A stretch of DNA of 64,000 nt from Pseudomonas saxonica (lineage in GTDB: Bacteria > Pseudomonadota > Gammaproteobacteria > Pseudomonadales > Pseudomonadaceae). Location of the stretch: positions 62,001-126,000 of the forward strand of contig NZ_VFIO01000013.1 in NCBI RefSeq assembly GCF_007858365.1, written 5' to 3'. Positions within the stretch are counted from its first letter, which is position 1; each line of letters starts with the position of its first letter. A model generated the notes under the pieces. That model was given only the letters and a program-made list of their open reading frames with translations, did no database searches and was not told where the DNA came from. Position numbers and translations under genes: made by a program. Positions 35,720 to 44,932 of the stretch are shown here, one piece after another.

Positions 35720-35899
35720 AAATACATGACCTGCTTGGCACAATAATTGGGCCAACCTAACCATTCAACCTGCTTTGTCAGGGGTACTTATTCGTTGTTT
35801 TTTGTGACTGAATAAGCGTCTTCCGATAGCCTCAATTCTCACAATTAATTGATAGCCTGCTAACCAAAGCCTCACGCTAGACGGCTCGCTTCGACTTTC

Positions 35900-35924
35900 T
35901 ATCATTCCCAGTGATAATAACCTT
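35900..35924 (+). promoter_or_regulatory. Candidate LysR/MexT-type site upstream of mexEF-oprN
   Basis: The stretch ATCA-N5-AGTGAT-N4-ACCTT at 35901-35924 keeps the spacing of the MexT box as I recall it (ATCA-N5-GTCGAT-N4-ACYAT), agreeing at 11 of 15 defined positions. It also contains the LysR-type dyad TATCA-N7-TGATA (35900-35916). It lies about 80 bp before the mexE start. No mexT gene is present in the window. Confidence 0.4.
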
Positions 35925-36001
35925 TGCTGGGTTCGATTCGTTTGCCAGTACGCGCGCCAGCATTATCCGCCCATCTCAACAAATTGGCGGATGCACCCCT
36001 C

Positions 36002-37246
36002 ATGGAACAGTCACTGAAACATTTGCGCTTCCCACTGGCGGCTTTGGCCATCGTGGTGATGAGCGCATGCGGCAAAACCCCACAAGCGACTGCTCCTGCT
36101 CCCGCAGCCAAAGTCAGTGTGGCCAAAGTACTGGAACAGCCGGTCAACGAATGGGACGAATTCACAGGGCGCCTTGAAGCGCCGGAAACAGTTGAAATAC
36201 GTCCGCGCGTGTCGGGCCAGATTGATCAGGTCGCCTTTACTGAGGGCGCCCTGGTGAAAAAGGGCGACGTGCTGTTCCAGATCGACCCTCGTCCTTTCCA
36301 GGCCACTGTGCGTCAGCTTGAAGCCCAGGTGCAACAAGCGCGCGCCAACGCCAGCCGTACTGAAAACGAAGCCCAGCGCGGCGAGCGTCTTCGCCAAAGC
36401 AATGCCATCTCGGCAGAACTGGCTGATTCGCGTACCACTGCCGCTCAAGAAGCCCGCGCCGGTGTCGCAGCGATTCAGGCGCAACTGGATCTGGCCAAGC
36501 TCAACCTGAGCTTCACCCGTGTGACGTCGCCCATCAGTGGCCGTGTCAGCCGTGCCGAAATCACGGCCGGCAACATCGTCACCGCTGATGTCACCCCTCT
36601 GACCAGCGTGGTTTCGACTGACAAGGTCTACGCCTACTTCGACGCCGACGAGCGCGTATTCCTCAAGTATTCGCAACTCGCTCGTCAGGGCCAACGCGGT
36701 CAGACCACCCCGGTGTATCTGGGCCTGTCCAACGAAGAAGGTAATCCTCATCTCGGTCAGATGAACTTCGTCGATAACCGGGTCAACCCGCAAACCGGCA
36801 CCATCCGGGGGCGCGCGGTATTTGACAACGCCGATGGCAGCTTCACGCCTGGTCTGTATGCACGCCTGAAATTGGTGGGCAGCGGTACTTACTCGGCCGT
36901 CTTGATCAATGAAGAAGCGGTCGGTACCGATCTGGGCAAGAAGTTTGTATTGGTGATGGATGCTGACAACAAAACCACCTACCGCACGGTTGATCTGGGG
37001 CCAAAAATCGAGGGCCTGCGCATTGTTCGCAGCGGCCTGAGCAAAAACGACACCATCATCGTCAAGGGCTTGCAGAAAGTACGCCCCGGCTCCCCGGTAG
37101 CGCCTGAAGTGATCCCGATGGCCAACGAACAAACCCTCGCCGCACTGGCGCAACAACGACAAGCCCTGGAAGCCAGCAACCTGCAACAAGTGAAGCCCGC
37201 CATCAACGCGCCGAAGCTTGCCAGCGTTGCGACTCCGCGCGGTTAA
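36002..37246 (+). CDS. mexE: RND efflux periplasmic adaptor (MexE-like lipoprotein)
   Basis: A 414-aa membrane fusion protein. I start at ATG 36002, which places a lipoprotein signal (LRFPLAALAIVVMSACGK, lipid-bearing Cys23) at the N-terminus; the longer frame from 35924 buries it. Then come beta-barrel and lipoyl half-motifs (IRPRVSGQIDQVAFTEGALVKKGDVLFQID), a coiled-coil hairpin (about 95-165), the second lipoyl half (LSFTRVTSPISGRVSRAEI) and the membrane-proximal domain. It links the inner-membrane pump to the outer-membrane channel. The RND gene follows after 15 bp; MexE type is inferred from its MexF-like partner. Confidence 0.9.
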   Translation: MEQSLKHLRFPLAALAIVVMSACGKTPQATAPAPAAKVSVAKVLEQPVNEWDEFTGRLEAPETVEIRPRVSGQIDQVAFTEGALVKKGDVLFQIDPRPFQATVRQLEAQVQQARANASRTENEAQRGERLRQSNAISAELADSRTTAAQEARAGVAAIQAQLDLAKLNLSFTRVTSPISGRVSRAEITAGNIVTADVTPLTSVVSTDKVYAYFDADERVFLKYSQLARQGQRGQTTPVYLGLSNEEGNPHLGQMNFVDNRVNPQTGTIRGRAVFDNADGSFTPGLYARLKLVGSGTYSAVLINEEAVGTDLGKKFVLVMDADNKTTYRTVDLGPKIEGLRIVRSGLSKNDTIIVKGLQKVRPGSPVAPEVIPMANEQTLAALAQQRQALEASNLQQVKPAINAPKLASVATPRG

Positions 37247-37261
37247 GGGACGACAACTCCG

Positions 37262-40200
37262 ATGAATTTTTCCCAGTTCTTTATTCAGCGGCCGATTTTC
37301 GCGGCTGTGCTTTCATTACTGATTCTGATTGCGGGCGGCATTTCGCTGTTCCAATTGCCCATCAGTGAATACCCCGAAGTCGTGCCGCCAACCGTGGTAG
37401 TGCGTGCCAGCTTCCCCGGCGCCAACCCCAAGGTGATTGGCGATACCGTTGCCGCGCCCCTGGAACAAGCGATTACCGGCGTGGAAAACATGCTGTACAT
37501 GTCTTCGCAATCCACCGCTGACGGCAAAATCACCCTGACCATCACCTTTGCGTTGGGCACTGACCTTGACAATGCTCAGGTGCAGGTACAGAACCGCGTG
37601 ACGCGGACACAGCCCAAGTTGCCGGAAGAAGTGACGCGCATCGGTATTACGGTGGACAAAGCTTCGCCCGACCTGACCATGGTTGTGCACTTGACCTCGC
37701 CGGATCAGCGTTACGACATGCTCTACCTGTCCAACTACGCCATTCTCAATATCAAGGACGAACTGGCGCGCCTGGACGGTATCGGTGATGTGCAAATGTT
37801 CGGCATGGGCGACTACTCACTGCGGGTATGGCTCGATCCCAACAAAACCGCATCGCGCAACCTGACAGCTACCGACGTGGTCACGGCTATCCGTGAGCAA
37901 AACCGTCAGGTCGCCGCCGGTGCTCTGGGCTCACCGCCGGCACCCAACGCTTCCAGCTTCCAGTTGTCGGTCAACACCCAGGGCCGTCTGGTCACTGAAG
38001 AGGAGTTCGAAAACATCATCATCCGCTCCGGCGATGATGGCCAAATCACGCGACTCAAAGATATTGCCAGGGTTGAGCTGGGTTCCAGCCAGTACGCGTT
38101 ACGTTCTTTGCTGGACAACCAGCCGGCCGTGGCACTTCCAATCTTCCAGCGCCCCGGCTCCAATGCGATCCAAATCTCTAACGATGTTCGCGCCAAAATG
38201 GCCGAACTGAAGAAGAGCTTCCCGGAAGGGATGGACTATCAGATTGCATACGACCCGACCATTTTCGTCCGTGGCTCGATTGAAGCGGTGGTTCATACCC
38301 TGTTTGAAGCCCTGATTCTGGTTGTGCTGGTTGTGATCCTGTTCCTGCAGACCTGGCGCGCTTCGATTATTCCGCTGGTGGCCGTGCCTGTATCGCTGAT
38401 CGGTACGTTTGCGGTGATGCATATGTTCGGCTTCTCGCTCAACGCCCTGTCGCTGTTCGGCCTGGTATTGGCGATTGGTATCGTGGTGGACGATGCGATC
38501 GTAGTGGTGGAGAACGTCGAGCGAAATATCGAACTGGGGCTCAACCCTGTCGATGCGACCAAGCGCGCGATGCGAGAAGTGACCGGGCCGATTATTGCCA
38601 CGGCATTGGTGCTGTGTGCGGTGTTCATCCCGGCCGCCTTTATCTCGGGCCTGACAGGTCAGTTCTATAAGCAGTTCGCATTGACCATTGCCATCTCGAC
38701 AGTGATCTCTGCCTTCAACTCGCTGACGTTGTCTCCGGCGCTGGCCGCGGTATTGCTTAAAGGCCATCACGCCCCCAAAGACCGCTTCACCAAACTGCTC
38801 GACCGCCTGTTCGGCAGCTGGCTGTTTGGCCCGTTCAACCGTTTCTTCGTCAAAGCCAGTAACGGGTATGTCGGTACGGTGCGTCGCATCATTCGTGGCA
38901 GCGGGATCGCCATGCTGATTTACGCAGGCCTGATGGTGCTGACGTGGGCCGGATTTGCTCACACTCCGACCGGTTTTGTGCCCCCGCAAGACAAACAATA
39001 CCTGGTGGCCTTTGCCCAACTTCCGGATGCGGCCAGCCTGGATCGTACTGAAAGCGTGATCAAGCGCATGTCAGAGCTGGCACTTAAACAGCCCGGTGTA
39101 GCCAATTCGATTGCCTTCCCCGGCCTGTCGATCAACGGGTTCACCAACAGCCCCAACAGCGGCATTGTCTTTGTCGCACTGAAATCGTTTGAAGAGCGTA
39201 AAGACCCGAGTCAATCCGCTGCCGCCATTGCCGCCACACTGAATGGGGAATTTGCCGATATTCAAGAAGCCTACATCGCTATCTTCCCGCCGCCTCCGGT
39301 ACAAGGCTTGGGCACCATTGGCGGGTTCCGTTTGCAAGTCGAAGACCGTGGCGGTCTGGGCTATGACGAGCTGTACAAAGAAGTCCAGAACGTAATTGCC
39401 AAGAGCCATGACGTGCCGGAACTGGCCGGGTTGTTTACCAGCTATCAGGTCAACGTGCCGCAAGTCGATGCCGCTATCGACCGTGAAAAGGCCAAGACCC
39501 ACGGCGTGGCGATCAGCGACATTTTCGACACCTTGCAGATTTACCTGGGGTCGCTTTATGCCAACGATTTCAACCGCTTCGGACGTACTTATCAGGTGAA
39601 TGTTCAAGCTGAGCAGCAATTCCGTCTGGAACCTGAGCAGATTGGCCAACTGAAAGTGCGTAACAACAAAGGTGAAATGATCCCGCTGGCGACCTTTATC
39701 AAGGTCAGCGACACCGCAGGACCAGACCGTGTGATGCACTACAACGGGTTTGTCACCGCTGAAATCAACGGCGGCGCTGCACCGGGTTACAGCTCGGGCC
39801 AAGCCGAAGCAGCAATGGAAAAACTGCTGAAAGAAGAACTGCCCAACGGCATGACCTACGAATGGACTGAGCTGACCTACCAGCAAATCCTGTCGGGCAA
39901 CACCGCGTTGTTTGTGTTCCCGCTGTGTGTGTTGCTGGCGTTTCTGGTACTGGCCGCTCAATACGAAAGCTGGAGCCTGCCACTGGCGGTGATTCTGATC
40001 GTCCCGATGACGCTGCTCTCGGCAATTACCGGGGTGATTCTCTCGGGCGGTGACAACAACATCTTCACTCAGATTGGCTTGATCGTTCTGGTGGGGTTGG
40101 CATGCAAGAACGCCATTCTGATTGTGGAGTTCGCCAAGGACAAACAGGCAGAGGGGCTCGACCCGCTGGCTGCGGTACTGGAAGCCTGCCGCCTGCGTCT

Positions 40201-40441
40201 GCGGCCGATTCTGATGACCTCGTTCGCCTTCATCATGGGTGTGGTGCCTTTGGTGCTCTCCAGCGGTGCTGGCTCAGAAATGCGCCACGCCATGGGTGTT
40301 GCGGTGTTCTCCGGGATGCTCGGGGTGACCTTCTTCGGCCTGCTGCTGACACCGGTGTTCTATGTATTGATTCGCCGCTATGTGGAGCGCAGTGAAGCGC
40401 GTAAAGCAGCCAAACACCTGAAGTTGGAGTCGCAGCAATGA
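37262..40441 (+). CDS. mexF: RND multidrug efflux pump permease (MexF-like)
   Basis: A 1059-aa hydrophobe/amphiphile efflux RND protein: 12 membrane segments with two large periplasmic loops. The N-terminus (MNFSQFFIQRPIFAAVLSLL, then FQLPISEYPEVVPPTVVVRA) and LPEEVTRIGITVDKASPDLT agree closely with Pseudomonas MexF as I remember it. The proton-relay aspartates sit in LAIGIVVDDAIVVVENVER in segment 4. MexEF-OprN exports chloramphenicol, fluoroquinolones, trimethoprim and quinolone-signal precursors in P. aeruginosa; the same range is an inference here. Its stop overlaps the oprN start (ATGA). Confidence 0.95.
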   Translation: MNFSQFFIQRPIFAAVLSLLILIAGGISLFQLPISEYPEVVPPTVVVRASFPGANPKVIGDTVAAPLEQAITGVENMLYMSSQSTADGKITLTITFALGTDLDNAQVQVQNRVTRTQPKLPEEVTRIGITVDKASPDLTMVVHLTSPDQRYDMLYLSNYAILNIKDELARLDGIGDVQMFGMGDYSLRVWLDPNKTASRNLTATDVVTAIREQNRQVAAGALGSPPAPNASSFQLSVNTQGRLVTEEEFENIIIRSGDDGQITRLKDIARVELGSSQYALRSLLDNQPAVALPIFQRPGSNAIQISNDVRAKMAELKKSFPEGMDYQIAYDPTIFVRGSIEAVVHTLFEALILVVLVVILFLQTWRASIIPLVAVPVSLIGTFAVMHMFGFSLNALSLFGLVLAIGIVVDDAIVVVENVERNIELGLNPVDATKRAMREVTGPIIATALVLCAVFIPAAFISGLTGQFYKQFALTIAISTVISAFNSLTLSPALAAVLLKGHHAPKDRFTKLLDRLFGSWLFGPFNRFFVKASNGYVGTVRRIIRGSGIAMLIYAGLMVLTWAGFAHTPTGFVPPQDKQYLVAFAQLPDAASLDRTESVIKRMSELALKQPGVANSIAFPGLSINGFTNSPNSGIVFVALKSFEERKDPSQSAAAIAATLNGEFADIQEAYIAIFPPPPVQGLGTIGGFRLQVEDRGGLGYDELYKEVQNVIAKSHDVPELAGLFTSYQVNVPQVDAAIDREKAKTHGVAISDIFDTLQIYLGSLYANDFNRFGRTYQVNVQAEQQFRLEPEQIGQLKVRNNKGEMIPLATFIKVSDTAGPDRVMHYNGFVTAEINGGAAPGYSSGQAEAAMEKLLKEELPNGMTYEWTELTYQQILSGNTALFVFPLCVLLAFLVLAAQYESWSLPLAVILIVPMTLLSAITGVILSGGDNNIFTQIGLIVLVGLACKNAILIVEFAKDKQAEGLDPLAAVLEACRLRLRPILMTSFAFIMGVVPLVLSSGAGSEMRHAMGVAVFSGMLGVTFFGLLLTPVFYVLIRRYVERSEARKAAKHLKLESQQ

Positions 40442-41856
40442 GCTTGAAAGTCTTTATGCCGAGCCTGTTGGTGCTGGCTTTGAGTGCTTGCGCCGTTGGC
40501 CCGGACTACAAAACTCCGGACACCCCACCGGCACAGGTCAATGCCGAGTATTTGAAGGGGTTTGACCGCGCGCACTTTGAAGGCATCTGGTGGCAGCAGT
40601 TTGACGACCCGACGCTCAATCAGTTGGTGACGCAATCGCTCAACGGTAACCGCGAGCTGCGTGTGGCGTTTGCCCGCTTACGTGCAGCACGGGCCATTCG
40701 CGATGACGTCAGTAACGACGCCATGCCGACTATTACCAGCCGTGCCAGCAGTGATATTGGCAAAGGACAGATACCGGGCCAGACCGAAAAGCGTGTCAAC
40801 AGTGAGCGCTATGACCTGGGTCTGGATATGGCGTGGGAGATCGACCTGTTTGGCCGTATCCAGCGCGAACTGGAAGCCAGCGACGCAGATGAACAGGCCG
40901 CAGCGGCGGATCTGTACCAACTGCAAGTCACCATGATTGCGGAACTGGTGGATGCCTACGGCGAACTGCGCGGCGCCCAACTGCGTGAGCGCATCGCCCT
41001 GGACAACCTGAAAAACCAGCAGGACTCCAAGGCCATCACTGAAAGCCTGCGCGATGCGGGCGTGGGCGACCAACTGGACGTGGTGCGTGCTGACGCCCGC
41101 TTGGCTTCGGTTGAAGCCAGCGTGCCACAGTTGCAAGCCGAGCAAGTGCGCGAGCGCAATCGTATCGCCACGCTATTGGGCCAGCGACCTGAACAACTGA
41201 ACGTTGATTTGAGCCCTAAACAACTGCCCGCCATTGCCAAGGCGTTGAACATTGGCAACCCCGGCGACCTGTTGCAGCGCCGACCGGACATCATGAGCGC
41301 CGAACGCAAACTGGCAGCGGCCACGGCTCGTATCGGCGTGGCCAAAGCCGATTTGTTCCCGCGGGTCAGTCTGAGCGGATTTCTGGGGTTTACCGCCGGG
41401 CGCGGGTCACAAATCGGTTCGGCGGCAGCCAATGCCTGGGCACTGGGGCCGCGCATTACCTGGCCCGCTTTTGATCTGGGCAGCGTACGCGCACGTTTGC
41501 GTGGCGCCGATGCCGAAGCCGAAGGCGCACTGGCCAGTTACGAGCAGCAAGTACTTTTAGCGCTTGAGGAATCTGACAACGCCTTCAGTGACTATGGCAA
41601 ACGCCAGCAACGTCTGGTGTCGTTGATTCGTCAAAGTGAATCGAGCCGCACCGCCGCTGACTTGGCAGCGATACGTTACCGCGAAGGCACAGTGGACTTT
41701 TTAGTCTTGCTCGATGCCCAGCGTGAGCGTTTGGCCGCTGAAGACAGTCAGGCACAAGCCGAGGTAGAAATGTATCGCGGCGTAGTGGCCATTTACAAAG
41801 CGTTGGGTGGCGGCTGGCAACCTGAAACGGAAGAGACCCTGGCCCGCGCGCACTGA
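40438..41856 (+). CDS. oprN: Outer-membrane efflux channel (OprN-like lipoprotein)
   Basis: A 472-aa TolC-family outer membrane factor of the NodT type. The signal peptide is MSLKVFMPSLLVLALSAC with a lipobox LSAC (Cys18), followed by AVGPDYKTP, the family signature. Two structural repeats follow, each with long helical hairpins; the second repeat starts at PDIMSAERKLAAATARIGVAKADLFPRVSLSG. The channel is the exit duct for MexEF. It overlaps the mexF stop by 4 nt, so the three genes form a tight operon, closed by the terminator at 41910. Confidence 0.93.
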   Translation: MSLKVFMPSLLVLALSACAVGPDYKTPDTPPAQVNAEYLKGFDRAHFEGIWWQQFDDPTLNQLVTQSLNGNRELRVAFARLRAARAIRDDVSNDAMPTITSRASSDIGKGQIPGQTEKRVNSERYDLGLDMAWEIDLFGRIQRELEASDADEQAAAADLYQLQVTMIAELVDAYGELRGAQLRERIALDNLKNQQDSKAITESLRDAGVGDQLDVVRADARLASVEASVPQLQAEQVRERNRIATLLGQRPEQLNVDLSPKQLPAIAKALNIGNPGDLLQRRPDIMSAERKLAAATARIGVAKADLFPRVSLSGFLGFTAGRGSQIGSAAANAWALGPRITWPAFDLGSVRARLRGADAEAEGALASYEQQVLLALEESDNAFSDYGKRQQRLVSLIRQSESSRTAADLAAIRYREGTVDFLVLLDAQRERLAAEDSQAQAEVEMYRGVVAIYKALGGGWQPETEETLARAH

Positions 41857-41909
41857 TTTAACGCTGTCTCCAAGAGCTCCTTTGGTTGGCCGCAACCAAC
41901 CAATTTTTT

Positions 41910-41943
41910 GCCCCGCGCTCATTCGGTCGCGGGGCTTTTTTTT
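41910..41943 (+). terminator. Rho-independent terminator of mexEF-oprN
   Basis: Stem GCCCCGCG (41910-41917), 10-nt loop, CGCGGGGC (41928-41935), then eight T. It lies 53 bp after the oprN stop. Confidence 0.9.
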
Positions 41944-42040
41944 GCGGGCTGGATCCATCCGCAATCACCCCGCCGTTTGACTCCAGCTGCAGACTGTCCC
42001 AATCTTGCAGCCCATACGCTCGCTTGTTTCTGGATATTGC

Positions 42041-43096
42041 ATGGCTCAGCCTCGCCGTTACCTGTTTGTCAGCCTGATGTCTGCACTGATCGCAGGCGGC
42101 CTCTGGTATGGAATGCGCTCCGCCCCTACGGTAGCGCCCGCCACCACTGGCCACAGCTATTCGGCTGCGCTCGAACAAGCCCATAACGGGCAGCCCGGCG
42201 CTGCGCGGGTCTTGTATCAGCAGTTGGCCCGCACTGACCTCTCCGATATCCGCCGCGCCAGCTTGCATGCTGAACTGCCTAACTACCCAAGCCCTCAAGC
42301 CTTGAAGCTGGCAGATGCCGACCTGCTCAACCCTTCACCTTTAGTGCGTCAGGCGGCTATTCAAAGCGTTGCCGGTCTGGTGCCCAATGCTCAACGCACG
42401 CTGCTGCTTGGCCCGTTACTGGAGGACCCTGAACAAAGCGTACGATTTGCGGCAGCCAATGCCTTGCTGGGTTTGTCGGCCGATGAACAAGGCCTGTACT
42501 TCGGCCCGTTGCAGCAAGTCGTCGACGAGTATGAGCGCGACCTCACTACCCGCCCGGACGACGCCCAGGCGCAAGGCCAACTTGCCCGTTTGTATCTGCA
42601 TGAAGGGCAACTGGATCAGGCTCAGGCAGCGCTGGAGAAAGTCACGGCCCTTGAGCCGGATAACCTGCGCGCAGTGGTGGCACAAATAGAGTTGCTGGAT
42701 AAACGCGGGCAGGCTGATCAAGCACGGCAATTGTTGGCCAAGCAACTGCAGGCGCACCCGGATTCGGCTTATCTGCAACATGCCCTTGGGGTCTGGCTGC
42801 ATAACCACGGCCAGACTGAATACGCGCTGCTCGGCCTGGCCAAGGCCGTGGAGCTGGAACCTGACAACAGTGACTACCGTTACAAACTGGCAGTTGCCCT
42901 GCACGACCTCGAACAATTGGAAGCGGCACAACGCCAACTTGAAGAGCTGTTGCAACGACAACCCGCCAATCGCAAGGCCCGCATTCTGCTGATCCGCTAC
43001 TGGAAAGAAACCGGGCAGATACAGAACGTGCAAGTGTTACTGGCACAACTTGAACAAATGAACCCCGATGATCCAGCCTTGCAGCAGGGACTTTGA
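42041..43096 (+). CDS. TPR-repeat protein with N-terminal membrane anchor
   Basis: A 351-aa protein starting at ATG 42041 (MAQPRRYLFVSLMSALIAGGLWYG); the upstream frame to 42005 lies near the terminator. One N-terminal membrane segment anchors it facing the periplasm. Residues about 75-140 look like HEAT-type repeats (LVRQAAIQSVAGLV; SVRFAAANALLGL). Residues about 155-345 form five to six TPRs (AQLARLYLHEGQLDQAQAALEKV and following). It is probably a scaffold or assembly factor in the envelope; some relatives sit beside cytochrome maturation or multicopper-oxidase genes, but nothing here narrows the role. Confidence 0.8.
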   Translation: MAQPRRYLFVSLMSALIAGGLWYGMRSAPTVAPATTGHSYSAALEQAHNGQPGAARVLYQQLARTDLSDIRRASLHAELPNYPSPQALKLADADLLNPSPLVRQAAIQSVAGLVPNAQRTLLLGPLLEDPEQSVRFAAANALLGLSADEQGLYFGPLQQVVDEYERDLTTRPDDAQAQGQLARLYLHEGQLDQAQAALEKVTALEPDNLRAVVAQIELLDKRGQADQARQLLAKQLQAHPDSAYLQHALGVWLHNHGQTEYALLGLAKAVELEPDNSDYRYKLAVALHDLEQLEAAQRQLEELLQRQPANRKARILLIRYWKETGQIQNVQVLLAQLEQMNPDDPALQQGL

Positions 43097-43130
43097 AAGG
43101 GGTTCACGGCTAGCACAAGCAGTCAGCCCG

Positions 43131-44279
43131 CTATTGCAGGCCCACGCGGTAAAGCACGCCATCCTGCTCATCGGTCAAGACATACAAATACCCGTCAGGC
43201 CCCTGGCGGACGTCGCGAATACGCGCGTTCAACCCACCTAATAAGCGCTCCTCATGCACCACCTTGTCGCCATCGAGCTGTAGACGTATCAGGTCTTTAT
43301 CGGCCAGAGCGCCAATAAACAGGTTGTGTTGCCAAGGCTTGAAGCGGTCTGCATCGTAGAACGCCATGCCGCTGATGCCCGGCGATTTATTCCAGACGTG
43401 ATGGGGAACGACGGTGCCTTCCAGTGTCTTGCCCTTGGCCTCGGGAATGGGCTGGGAAGAATAATCAATGCCATGAGTCGCCAGCGGCCAGCCATAGTTT
43501 TTGCCGCGCTCAATCAAGTTGATTTCATCACCGCCCTTGGGGCCATGCTCATGGGCCCAGAGCGTGCCCGTCCACGGATTCAACGTCGCACCTTGTTGAT
43601 TCCGATGACCGTATGACCAGATTTCCGGCCGGACTCCTGTCTGCCCTACAAAAGGGTTGTCGGGTGGAATTCGTCCATCGGGGAAAATACGCACAATTTT
43701 GCCCTGCAACTTGTCGAGGTCCTGGGACGTGGGCCGCTGATTATTCTCGCCAAGGGCGATAAACAGATAGCCGTCGCGATCGAAGACCAGGCGAGAACCA
43801 AAGTGGTTACCCGTAGAAAGTTTGGGTGTTTGACGAAATATCACTTCAAAATTGTCCAGTTCGGTCAAATCATCCGATAAACGAGCGCGGCCGACCGCAG
43901 TTCCGGCCTTCCCCCCTTCGCCACCTTCTGCGTACGACACATACACCAATCGATCTTTGGCAAAGTCTGGCGACAGGACCACATCAAGCAATCCCCCCTG
44001 CCCTTTAGCCCACACCTGCGGTACGCCTGACAACGGCGCAGAGAGTTTGCCTTCAGGACTTACCACCCGCAGATGACCTGGGCGTTCAGTGATTAACAAG
44101 CCTTGGTTATTGGGCAGAAAAGCCACCGCCCAGGGATGATTTAGCCCCTCCACCACAGGCGTCACCGTAAGGGTCCCCGCCTCGGAAGAAAACGACTTCT
44201 GCCCGTCGGTAGAAGCTGCAAAGGCAACATTGAGCAGTGAAGTGGCACACACCGCAGCCAACAGAGTTCTTCTCAGCAT
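43131..44279 (-). CDS. PQQ-dependent sugar dehydrogenase (YliI/Asd-like), periplasmic
   Basis: A 382-aa six-bladed propeller of the soluble aldose/glucose dehydrogenase family, with a signal peptide ending around residue 22 (LLNVAFA). Family motifs include VVEGLNHPWAVAFLP, LITERPGHLRVV, the His in STGNHFGSRLVF, RNQQGATLNPWTGTLWAHEHGPKGGDEIN and a C-terminal IRDVRQGPDGYLYVLTD. It would oxidise an aldose in the periplasm, passing electrons to the respiratory chain, if PQQ binds. It sits 18 nt downstream of a small secreted protein gene on the same strand, so the two form an operon. Confidence 0.9.
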   Translation of the reverse strand: MLRRTLLAAVCATSLLNVAFAASTDGQKSFSSEAGTLTVTPVVEGLNHPWAVAFLPNNQGLLITERPGHLRVVSPEGKLSAPLSGVPQVWAKGQGGLLDVVLSPDFAKDRLVYVSYAEGGEGGKAGTAVGRARLSDDLTELDNFEVIFRQTPKLSTGNHFGSRLVFDRDGYLFIALGENNQRPTSQDLDKLQGKIVRIFPDGRIPPDNPFVGQTGVRPEIWSYGHRNQQGATLNPWTGTLWAHEHGPKGGDEINLIERGKNYGWPLATHGIDYSSQPIPEAKGKTLEGTVVPHHVWNKSPGISGMAFYDADRFKPWQHNLFIGALADKDLIRLQLDGDKVVHEERLLGGLNARIRDVRQGPDGYLYVLTDEQDGVLYRVGLQ

Positions 44280-44297
44280 TAGCTGTTCCTTATTCGA

Positions 44298-44645
44298 TTA
44301 ACGATTTTCCCGGGGTTGCAGCGACGGTGCAGTCGGCTTGACGGTCTCGGGCAGCGGCGGATTACGCGGGTAGCCATTGCCCACCCCACCATTCTCAAGG
44401 GTCGGGGCTTTCACTCTGGGCATGGTCGAAGGCGCCGGGGGCACCGGCGTAGCAGGAACGCTGCCTTGACGGCTATTAGGATTGATTCGCCGCAGTGTGT
44501 TGTTGGTGTTGCCGTGCGTGGAGCCTTGTGCCACCCATTGGATGTCCGAAGAGGCCGCAGCCTGAACATCACTCTGTGCATTTGCGCACGTTATTGTGGC
44601 AAACCCCAGCAGAAGCAAGGCAAGTCTGGATCGACAAGGTTTCAT
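44298..44645 (-). CDS. Small secreted proline-rich hypothetical protein
   Basis: A 115-aa protein with a clear signal peptide (MKPCRSRLALLLLGFATITCANA, cleavage near residue 23). The mature part is low in hydrophobic residues and rich in Pro, Asn and Ser: IQWVAQGSTHGNTNNTLRRINP, then PVPPAPSTMPRVKAPTLENGG. No domain is recognised, and it is probably disordered. It is the first gene of an operon with the PQQ-type sugar dehydrogenase (18-nt gap), so an envelope role linked to that enzyme is possible but unproven. Confidence 0.7.
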   Translation of the reverse strand: MKPCRSRLALLLLGFATITCANAQSDVQAAASSDIQWVAQGSTHGNTNNTLRRINPNSRQGSVPATPVPPAPSTMPRVKAPTLENGGVGNGYPRNPPLPETVKPTAPSLQPRENR

Positions 44646-44932
44646 CGCATTCTCCTTCTCTAGGCACCCAGAATCTTTGAGGGACTCTGGAGGCGCAGGT
44701 TCGGTTTAAAACTTAAATACGCTCAATTTAAAGTCTCAAAATGTCACTCAATGTTACTTGGCAAACCCAACCGCTAAGTAAATGCCCCTTTAGGCCACTC
44801 AACAACCTGTCATTTATGACACTTACGCCATGATGTTTTTGCGTTTATAACCCATCCAAACTCTGTCGAGCCTGACAGGCACTGCAGGGGTGAACCGTGA
44901 TGTTATTTATGTCCGCAATCAGGATGTCAATC
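44646..44932. other. Divergent promoter region upstream of the autotransporter
   Basis: A 287-bp gap, locally A+T-rich (about 44700-44760), between two divergently transcribed units. It must contain promoters for both, but I cannot place reliable -35/-10 hexamers. No repeats or RNA genes seen. Confidence 0.4.

Noticed and set aside
36011..37189. 392-codon frame opposite mexE
   Set aside because: Mirror of the lipoyl and hairpin coding sequence; composition is non-protein-like.
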